From CAWBUW01 sp963792075 (GTDB lineage Bacteria > Chloroflexota > Anaerolineae > Anaerolineales > UBA4823), in assembly GCA_963792075.1 (NCBI GenBank), contig CAWBUW010000001.1, forward strand, positions 124,001-188,000: DNA of 64,000 nucleotides, read 5' to 3'. Position numbers and translations under genes: made by a program. The notes under the pieces were generated by a model. The model was not told the DNA's origin and did no database searches. It worked only from the letters and a program-made list of their open reading frames with translations. Positions 8,443-14,732 of this stretch are shown here, piece after piece (position 1 is the stretch's first letter; each line of letters begins with the position of its first letter).

Positions 8443-9554
8443 TGACAGAGAAGATGCGTGTGGGTTTGATCTTTGGCGGCCGCTCAGGCGAGCATGAAGT
8501 CTCGTTGATGTCGGCGCGCTCGGTGCTGGCAGCCCTGGATACGACCCGGTATGCCATCATCCAGATCGGTATCACCCACACAGGCGAATGGTTGGTAGGC
8601 GCGGATGTGTTGGGCGCGCTGGAACGCGGAGAGACGAGCGGCCTGCAGCCCGCCGCGCTGCTGCCCATCCCTGGCAAACCGGGGCTGTATGGTTTCGCAC
8701 AAGGACAGGCCCTATCCTTTTATTCTGGCCTGGACGTGGTCTTCCCGGTGCTGCACGGTACCTTTGGTGAGGATGGTACCTTGCAGGGGCTCCTGGAAAT
8801 GGCAGAAATGCCTTACGTAGGAGCAGGAGTGCTGGGTTCGGCTGTGGGGATGGATAAGGGTGTATTCAAGGATGTGATGGTGGCGAATGGCATCCCCGTC
8901 CTCGAGACAGTGACCGTGCTGCGCAGCGAGATCCAGGCGGACCCAGAAAGTGTAATCCGGCGCGCCGAACAGGCCATCCCTACTTATCCCATGTTTGTCA
9001 AACCGGCGAACCTGGGGTCTTCTGTGGGAGTCAGCAAGTGCCACAGCCGTTCGGATTTGTACGAAGGGTTATTAGAAGCGGCGCGTTTTGACCGCCGCAT
9101 CCTGGTTCAACGAGGTATCCCGGCGCGTGAGATCGAGGTGAGCGTGCTGGGTAACGAAACGGTAGAAGCCTCAATCCCCGGTGAAGTAATACCGAGCCGT
9201 GAGTTTTACTCCTATGAAGCAAAGTATGTGGATGGACAATCGGGTCTGTTGATCCCGGCGCCCCTGCCGGAAGCAATAACGGCCACGGTGCGCGATCTGG
9301 CCGTGCGGGCTTTCCGGGCGGTCGACTGCGCCGGAATGGCGCGGGCAGATTTCCTGCTGGACAAGCAAAGCGGAGAGGTTTACCTCAACGAGATCAATAC
9401 CATCCCTGGTTTTACCACGATCAGCATGTATCCGAAGCTCTGGGAGGCGAGTGGGCTGCCTTACCCGCGCTTGTTAGACCGGCTGATCGAATTAGCAATG
9501 GAACGGCAGGCAGATCGTCTGCAAACGGAACGCAGATACCAGAGGTTGACATGA
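8439..9554 (+). CDS. ddl: D-alanine--D-alanine ligase
   Basis: This ATP-grasp enzyme makes D-Ala-D-Ala for MurF. It has 371 residues, the longer (DdlA/VanA-like) form. Motifs are FGGRSGEHEVSLMSARSVL at the N-terminus, VLHGTFGEDGTLQG, PYVGAGVLGSAVGMDKG, FVKPANLGSSVGVSK (ATP-binding lysine) and YLNEINTIPGFT (metal ligands near the C-terminus). Two consecutive ATG codons (8439, 8442) overlap the murB stop; the first is used here. ftsQ overlaps the 3' end by 4 bases. The assignment is certain; D-Ala rather than D-Lac specificity is not tested. Confidence 0.97.
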   Translation: MMTEKMRVGLIFGGRSGEHEVSLMSARSVLAALDTTRYAIIQIGITHTGEWLVGADVLGALERGETSGLQPAALLPIPGKPGLYGFAQGQALSFYSGLDVVFPVLHGTFGEDGTLQGLLEMAEMPYVGAGVLGSAVGMDKGVFKDVMVANGIPVLETVTVLRSEIQADPESVIRRAEQAIPTYPMFVKPANLGSSVGVSKCHSRSDLYEGLLEAARFDRRILVQRGIPAREIEVSVLGNETVEASIPGEVIPSREFYSYEAKYVDGQSGLLIPAPLPEAITATVRDLAVRAFRAVDCAGMARADFLLDKQSGEVYLNEINTIPGFTTISMYPKLWEASGLPYPRLLDRLIELAMERQADRLQTERRYQRLT

Positions 9555-10927
9555 CAGGTATATTCTCCTCACAACGTAGAGACCGGCGCCACCGGAATCC
9601 ATCCAACGTATCTTCCAGTCAGCCTGTTGAAGAAAAGGCAGTTAGCCAGAGCTCCTCCACGAAGAAGGATGAAGCAGGTAAGACGAAGGCTGCCCGGCCT
9701 TCACCCGCAGAGCTATTGAAGCGTTTATCTCGGCCCGAAGGCTCCCGTGAAAAACGGCGCGCGGAGCGCCGCGAAGAGCGCCGCCATATTTTGGAAGAGC
9801 AGCAAACGAAGGAACAAGGAGGACAACCGTCCGCGGCTCCGTCCCACCTCCGCGCCGCTCATAGCGCCGAGTCGTCTTCAGCCAGCAAGCGCCGGGCTTA
9901 CGTTCGCAGCCCGAGACAGGCAGTGGAAGACCCGGAGCCACCTACAACAACCGTTTCCCCTGCCCGCAGCCAGGCATTGCGGCAGCGCCGTGTACAGGCA
10001 GCGCCCACACTGAAGCCCGGATTGAGCTCGATGGCCGGACCTGGGGCGAGGCGTGCGAAGCTGCGTGCCATGGGAGCTCAGGCCCCGGTAGTAAGCCGGG
10101 GTGGGTTGGCAGGGCTGTCATCTGCAAGGTCAGCGACGAGCGTGCCGCGCAGGCGCTACGATATTGCGCTAAATATACCCGGCGCAGAAATTCGCCTCCC
10201 GGCAATACCGCAGGTGCGGTTTGGCTGGCGGCTTGTTTCAGGCGCGCTGGTGGCGATGATGGTATTTCTGCTGTATTTGATGCTCCTGACGCCGGCCTTC
10301 GAAGTAGAAGGTGTGGAAATGACGGGGATGCAGCGTCTGACCTCTGTCGATGTTAACCTCGCCCTAGGCCTTGTGGGGGAGAGGATCTTTGCAATCGACC
10401 CGGCGGATGTGCAGCAGGGCCTGGAAACGGCTTTTCCGGAGTTAGCCTCTCAGGAACTGAGTATCGGGCTGCCGAATAAAGTGGCTCTGAAGGTGGTCGA
10501 GCGCACACCGCTTCTCGCCTGGATCCAGGATGGGCAGGAACTGTGGATCGATGCAGAGGGCGTTAGCTTTCCACCACGTGGCGAAGCCGAGGGGCTGCTG
10601 CGTGTGGAATCCGAAGGATTGCCATTGGGTGCGGAGCAGGTAGGCCCGCGCCAGGATTTGAAGCTGCAGCCCGCATTGGTGCAAACCACGCTGGCAATGC
10701 AACCTTACTTGCCGGAGGGCGCTCAACTGATTTACGACCATGATCGTGGCTTTGGGTGGCAGGATAGCCGTGGCTGGGAAGTTTATTTTGGCCAGCAGAT
10801 TACCGATATCAACCAGAAGCTGGCGACTTATCAAACACTGGTAGATACATTGGTTGGCCAGGGCATCCAACCGGTTCTGATCAGCGTGGAATTCCTTCGC
10901 GCACCTTATTATCGACTGGAGCGGTGA
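9551..10927 (+). CDS. ftsQ: FtsQ/DivIB-like division protein with a long basic N-terminus
   Basis: FtsQ/DivIB is a bitopic scaffold of the divisome. The protein has 458 residues, much longer than usual (about 250-300). The first ~220 residues are low-complexity, polar and rich in Arg, Ser, Pro and Glu, with no clear domain, and are predicted cytoplasmic. One membrane segment follows (about 228-250, LVSGALVAMMVFLLYLMLL), then a POTRA-type domain beginning FEVEGVEMTGMQRLT and a C-terminal FtsQ part containing VVERTPLLAWIQDGQELWIDAEG. The position between ddl and ftsA supports the call. The long tail may bind cytoplasmic partners; this is inference. Confidence 0.9.
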   Translation: MTGIFSSQRRDRRHRNPSNVSSSQPVEEKAVSQSSSTKKDEAGKTKAARPSPAELLKRLSRPEGSREKRRAERREERRHILEEQQTKEQGGQPSAAPSHLRAAHSAESSSASKRRAYVRSPRQAVEDPEPPTTTVSPARSQALRQRRVQAAPTLKPGLSSMAGPGARRAKLRAMGAQAPVVSRGGLAGLSSARSATSVPRRRYDIALNIPGAEIRLPAIPQVRFGWRLVSGALVAMMVFLLYLMLLTPAFEVEGVEMTGMQRLTSVDVNLALGLVGERIFAIDPADVQQGLETAFPELASQELSIGLPNKVALKVVERTPLLAWIQDGQELWIDAEGVSFPPRGEAEGLLRVESEGLPLGAEQVGPRQDLKLQPALVQTTLAMQPYLPEGAQLIYDHDRGFGWQDSRGWEVYFGQQITDINQKLATYQTLVDTLVGQGIQPVLISVEFLRAPYYRLER

Positions 10928-10930
10928 AGT

Positions 10931-12178
10931 ATGGAAGCACCGATCATTGTAGGCATTGATATTGGCACGACCAAGATTTGTACCCTGGTGGCGCGAGCCG
11001 AAAGCCCAGAGACGCTGCGTATCCTGGGCGTTGGCATAGAGCCTTCCCAGGGGATCAAAAAAGGGACGGTAGTGGATATGACCACAGCCGCCCAGTCTAT
11101 TGCTCGTTCCATTGAAAAAGCTGAGCGCACCTCCGGCTTGGAGATCACTTCTGCACTGGTTAGCTTGGCTGGCTCACATGTTTCTTCGGTCAACAGTAAG
11201 GGCGTCGTGGGGATTACGGGACGCACGATTGATGCCGAAGATATTAATCGTGCGGTGGATGCAGCCCGCGCGGTAGCGATCCCTCATAACCGGGAAATCA
11301 TTCATGTAATCCAGCGTGGGTTCACCGTGGATGGTCAAGAGGGCATTCGTTCGCCGCTAGGGATGCATGGGTACCGGTTGGAAGTAGAGACGCACATTAT
11401 TACGGCAGCCGCTGCTACGGTTGAGAATTTACGCCAGTGCGTGGCGGCCTCTGGGGTAGAAGCTTCGCAGTTTGTGCTCAACCCGCTGGCTTCGGCCGAG
11501 GTGGTGCTCAACGAGACTGAACGCCAGATGGGCGCTGCGGTTTGTGATATAGGCGGGGGTACAACAGATATCGCTATTTATATCGATGGCGACGTGTGGC
11601 ACACCAGCGTGCTGGCGGTGGGTGGCAATCACATTACCTCAGATATTGCCCACGGCTTGCGCCTGCCCATATCGCAGGCAGAAGAGATCAAGCTGCAGCA
11701 CGGATTTGCTTTGCGTTCCGAGGTCAGCGCAGCCGAGTCTTTTACCATAAAGCCGATCGGAGAAGAACAATTAGCGCAGATCAACCGCCAGGAGCTGGCG
11801 AATATCATCGAGGCGCGGGTGGAAGAGATTTTTAGCCTGGTCTTGCAGGAGATCAAACGTTCAGGTTATGATGGCCTGCTGCCTGCCGGCATGGTCCTGA
11901 CCGGAGGCACTTCGGCGCTGCCAGGGATACGCCAGTTGGCGACGCGTGTGTTGGGCTTGCCGGTGCGGATCGCTCAGCCGGAAAACCTGATAGGCATGAT
12001 TGACCGGTTGGACTCCCCGGCTTATTCGACGAGCGTGGGGCTGCTGCGCTGGGCGCTGCTGATGAGCGATATCACTCCTCCACCGGATCACCGCCGTGGA
12101 CGCACCAATGGAAACGGTGCAGAAGCGAACCTGACCTGGGAAGGGCTGAAAAATTTTTTGAGAAGGCTTTTGCCGTAG
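10931..12178 (+). CDS. ftsA: FtsA, actin-like FtsZ membrane anchor
   Basis: FtsA is an actin-fold ATPase that tethers FtsZ to the membrane. It has 415 residues. Motifs are VGIDIGTTKICTLVA (phosphate 1), the SHV SHMA-type region near residue 78, VCDIGGGTTDIAIY (phosphate 2, near residue 198) and GMVLTGGTSALPGI (adenosine). The C-terminus WEGLKNFLRRLLP is amphipathic and matches the membrane-targeting helix of FtsA. It starts three bases after the ftsQ stop. A 99-base gap with an AGAGGAGGAACC site separates it from ftsZ. Confidence 0.97.
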   Translation: MEAPIIVGIDIGTTKICTLVARAESPETLRILGVGIEPSQGIKKGTVVDMTTAAQSIARSIEKAERTSGLEITSALVSLAGSHVSSVNSKGVVGITGRTIDAEDINRAVDAARAVAIPHNREIIHVIQRGFTVDGQEGIRSPLGMHGYRLEVETHIITAAAATVENLRQCVAASGVEASQFVLNPLASAEVVLNETERQMGAAVCDIGGGTTDIAIYIDGDVWHTSVLAVGGNHITSDIAHGLRLPISQAEEIKLQHGFALRSEVSAAESFTIKPIGEEQLAQINRQELANIIEARVEEIFSLVLQEIKRSGYDGLLPAGMVLTGGTSALPGIRQLATRVLGLPVRIAQPENLIGMIDRLDSPAYSTSVGLLRWALLMSDITPPPDHRRGRTNGNGAEANLTWEGLKNFLRRLLP

Positions 12179-12277
12179 TGCGAAAGAGAGCATTTACCAT
12201 GAAACGTATTACGGATGGCAAGAATTGCTTGGTTTTATCAGGTATCAATGTTCATTGTTCTGAGAGGAGGAACCTAA

Positions 12278-13492
12278 ATGAACGCTAACAATAATTTAGT
12301 AGGTTCGTTGGAGTCATTTGCTCACATTAAGGTAGTCGGTGTGGGTGGCGGCGGCTGCAATGCCGTTGAGAGGATGATCCGAGAGGGTTTGCAGGGTGTT
12401 GAGTTCATTGCAGTCAACACAGATGCCCAGGCGCTGCTGCTCTCTAACGCGACCACCCGGGTCCGGATTGGCGAGAAGCTGACGCGCGGCCTGGGATCAG
12501 GCGGCAATCCGGAACAGGGCCAGAAAGCAGCCGAAGAGTCCGCCGAAGAGCTGTACTCCGTGCTCAAGGGCGCGGATATGGTTTTTGTCACCGCAGGTAT
12601 GGGCGGCGGCACGGGCACGGGTGCTGCACCGGTTGTGTCCCAGATCGCCAGGGATGTAGGTTCGTTGACCATTGGTGTGGTGACTCGCCCGTTTAGCTTC
12701 GAAGGCTCGCGCCGCATCCAGACTGCTGAAGCCGGCATCACCAAGCTCAAAGAGCAGGCCGATACCTTGATCGTCATTCCGAACGATCGCTTGCTGCAAA
12801 TCGTGGACAAGCGAGCGAACCTGCAGGATGCCTTCCGCATGGCGGATGATGTGCTGCGCCAGGGTGTGCAGGGCATTTCGGAGCTGATCACCGTGCCTGG
12901 CCTGATTAACCTGGATTTCGCGGATGTGCGCACGATCATGTCCGAGGGAGGCGCTGCGTTGATGGCTGTGGGCAAAGCTGCGGGCGAAGACCGCGCTCGA
13001 TTGGCCGCCGAGCAGGCGATTTCCAGCCAACTGCTGGACATCACGATTGATGGCGCTCGCGGTATTCTGTTCAACGTGACCGGCGGCCCGGATATGACCC
13101 TGTTCGAGGTCAACCAGGCTGCGGCGATCATCAAGGAAACGGCTCACCCCGATGTGAACCTGATCTTTGGCGCGGTGATCGATCCCAACATGGGTGAAGA
13201 GATCCGCATTACGGTGATCGCCACGGGCTTTGAGCGGACGGGTGCAATGACACGCCGTCCCGTAGAGACCCCAAACCCACGGCAGCAAGATCTTAACCGG
13301 CCGGAGAGTGGACACCCTTTACGCGTCGCTGATGGTGGAGAGTCACGCAGCAACCGTGAGTTCGCCACGGTCCCGGCTGCCCCAACTTCAGCGTCGGCAA
13401 CTCGGCAAGCGGACCGCTCGTTTGAGCCACGGACAATCAATACAGAGGATCTGGACATCCCAACCTTCCTGCGCAACCGCAAATTCAATTAA
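12278..13492 (+). CDS. ftsZ: FtsZ, tubulin-like division GTPase
   Basis: FtsZ polymerises with GTP into the cytokinetic Z-ring. It has 404 residues. Motifs are VGGGGCNAVERMI near residue 20, the tubulin signature GGGTGTGAAPVVSQIA near 108-122, and NLDFADVRTIM with the T7 catalytic loop. A linker of about 60 residues rich in Pro, Ser and Arg follows. The protein ends in DLDIPTFLRNRKFN, the conserved C-terminal peptide that binds FtsA and SepF. A strong AGAGGAGGAACC ribosome-binding site sits before the ATG. It is the last gene of the cluster; a palindromic repeat follows within 10 bases. Confidence 0.99.
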   Translation: MNANNNLVGSLESFAHIKVVGVGGGGCNAVERMIREGLQGVEFIAVNTDAQALLLSNATTRVRIGEKLTRGLGSGGNPEQGQKAAEESAEELYSVLKGADMVFVTAGMGGGTGTGAAPVVSQIARDVGSLTIGVVTRPFSFEGSRRIQTAEAGITKLKEQADTLIVIPNDRLLQIVDKRANLQDAFRMADDVLRQGVQGISELITVPGLINLDFADVRTIMSEGGAALMAVGKAAGEDRARLAAEQAISSQLLDITIDGARGILFNVTGGPDMTLFEVNQAAAIIKETAHPDVNLIFGAVIDPNMGEEIRITVIATGFERTGAMTRRPVETPNPRQQDLNRPESGHPLRVADGGESRSNREFATVPAAPTSASATRQADRSFEPRTINTEDLDIPTFLRNRKFN

Positions 13493-13498
13493 GCACCC

Positions 13499-13575
13499 AT
13501 CCGAAAATAATTTTGGTAGTATGTGTGGCAGCGTAGCCGCCACACATACTACCAAGTAAACTTCAATTTTCGAAT
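13499..13575. repeat. Palindromic intergenic element, copy 1
   Basis: A 20-bp stem (13513-13532 with 13536-13555, one A-C mismatch) surrounds a GTA loop. The inner arm reads TTGGTAGTATGTGTGG. Weaker outer arms ATCCGAAAAT (13499-13508) and ATTTTCGAAT (13566-13575) pair with one mismatch. No T-run follows on either strand, so a simple terminator role is doubtful although it lies just after ftsZ. Core and outer arms match the copy near 50,163-50,236. Confidence 0.85.
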
Positions 13576-13659
13576 AGATACGAAGGTATATGCAGCGGGT
13601 GGCGATGGTCTGCGGTAAGTCACTGCAGATCACCTGCCCCGAAGATTGAGAGACGATGA

Positions 13660-13923
13660 TCCTAAGAGGATTTTTATGGGTGCGGCCTGGGCCGTGCTGG
13701 CTGCTTCCCTCTTCTCTGGAAGGGGGGCATCTTCGCTTGCCTGGGTGCCGAAGTAAGAGGACGCCTGGGGATTCCCCAGGCTGACGAGGGAGTTACCCCG
13801 AGACTGCTGGACTCCTCCTCCCGGCAGCCTCGGGTCCTCCCGATTCAATCGCCATTTTCCCCAGCCGCCTGCGTTCCACCTCCTGCCTTCGGTGGAGGAG
13901 CGCAGGCGGCTTTTTGTTTTTTT
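13660..13923 (+). ncRNA. Structured RNA candidate ending at a strong terminator
   Basis: This stretch has no coding potential but contains consecutive stable hairpins: CTTCC...GGAAG near 13,708, GCCTGGGG/CCCCAGGC (13763-13770 with 13774-13781), and a nested stem CCCGAG+CTGC with GCAG+CTCGGG (13797-13834) inside a possible GGGAG/CTCCC helix. It ends with a terminator hairpin and T-run on the plus strand. I could not match it to RNase P, tmRNA, SRP, 6S or a known riboswitch. The 5' end is uncertain. It could be an independent small RNA or the 3' part of the ftsZ transcript. Confidence 0.5.
13863..13923 (+). terminator. Rho-independent terminator
   Basis: An 11-bp perfect stem AGCCGCCTGCG (13863-13873) with CGCAGGCGGCT (13901-13911) has an inner CCACC/GGTGG helix and a TTCG-containing loop. 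It is followed by TTTTTGTTTTTTT. This is the only classic plus-strand terminator after ftsZ. Confidence 0.9.
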
Positions 13924-13966
13924 GGGGGGGATTGGATGCAGCGTAGCTGCACCCAATCCCCCCCAA
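13922..13966. repeat. Palindromic intergenic element, copy 2
   Basis: A 21-bp stem with one mismatch has a GTA loop (13943-13945); the arms are GGGGGGATTGGATGCAGC and its complement. It abuts the T-run of the preceding terminator. The design matches the other palindromes in the window, but its arm sequence is its own. Confidence 0.85.
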
Positions 13967-14019
13967 TCTTAAATTAATCGTGATTCCCAATATTTTAAGT
14001 TTCGGCGTTCAGATAAAAC

Positions 14020-14048
14020 TTGCAAATGTTCTATTTATATGCTAGAAT
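14020..14048 (+). promoter_or_regulatory. Sigma-70-type promoter for nrdR
   Basis: A -35 box TTGCAA (14020-14025), a 17-base spacer and TAGAAT (14043-14048) lie in an AT-rich stretch. Transcription should start near 14,055, leaving a leader of about 150 bases before nrdR. No NrdR-box pair was identified with confidence. Confidence 0.7.
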
Positions 14049-14054
14049 GTTATT

Positions 14055-14206
14055 CACTCGCCCGCTATGGGTGGGGGTTCGATACATTCAACCCCCCATA
14101 TGTAGGGGTGTCGAGTCGAGGTAAGGAAGCAGCATGCGAAGGGGGCTGGTTGGGTCCGCCGGAAACGGCAGGAACCTCTTTGTGACTCTCAGGATAGGAG
14201 GATTGG
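14055..14206 (+). promoter_or_regulatory. Folded 5' leader of nrdR-nrdJ
   Basis: The predicted nrdR leader can form a TGGGGGTT/AACCCCCA hairpin near 14,072-14,098. It also has a longer closed structure: GAGTC (14113-14117) with GACTC (14184-14188), GAGG (14118-14121) with CCTC (14175-14178), and inside it GCCG-GAAA-CGGC (14158-14169). The ribosome-binding site GGATAGGAGG lies just after the closing stem. The layout is that of a cis-regulatory RNA, yet it does not show cobalamin-riboswitch sequence motifs. Function unknown. Confidence 0.45.
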
Positions 14207-14656
14207 ATGCGTTGCCCATACTGTAAGAACGAAGAATCTCGTGTCATTGACACATCCCATGACAGCCGCGGCGGTGTACGCCGGCGGCGTGAGTGTGACT
14301 CCTGCGGGCAGCGTTTTTCTACCTACGAACGGCCTATCCTGGCAACGCCGTTGATCGTCAAGCAAGACGGCACCCGTGAGGAATTCGACCGCGAGAAGCT
14401 GATCCGGGGCATCCGTATTTCCTGCGCCAAACGCCCGGTCTCGGCAGCCGATATCGAACGCCAGGTCGGCGAAATCGAGGCGGCTCTCCAGGCGATGGGC
14501 CGTGCGGAAGTTTCCTCGCGCGTGGTGGGTGATATGGTCATTGCGGGGCTAAAAGAATTGGACCAGATTGCCTATATCCGTTATGCGATTGTATACCTGG
14601 GCCTGGATGACCTGAAATCCATCCGGCGTGAAATAGACCGGCTGTTAGAAAGCTGA
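14207..14656 (+). CDS. nrdR: NrdR, transcriptional repressor of ribonucleotide reductase
   Basis: NrdR senses ATP/dATP and represses nrd genes. The protein has 149 residues, the usual length. The N-terminal zinc ribbon uses Cys3, Cys6, Cys30 and Cys33 (MRCPYC...CDSC), with the basic DNA-binding stretch GGVRRRRE between them. An ATP-cone follows from about residue 47 (VKQDGTREEFDREKLIRGI). AGGATAGGAGG precedes the ATG. It lies upstream of the class II reductase gene nrdJ, its expected target. Confidence 0.97.
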   Translation: MRCPYCKNEESRVIDTSHDSRGGVRRRRECDSCGQRFSTYERPILATPLIVKQDGTREEFDREKLIRGIRISCAKRPVSAADIERQVGEIEAALQAMGRAEVSSRVVGDMVIAGLKELDQIAYIRYAIVYLGLDDLKSIRREIDRLLES

Positions 14657-14732
14657 TCATTTATTTACCCATGGGGCTGCTGCTGCCAGTATTTGGCGTG
14701 CCGCGGCATTGTTTATTTATTGGAGGAAACCA

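Noticed and set aside
14111..14145. SRP-RNA-like string (AGGTAAGGAAGCAGC) in the nrdR leader
   Set aside because: It lacks the pairing and GGAA loop context of domain IV of bacterial SRP RNA, and the stretch folds differently.
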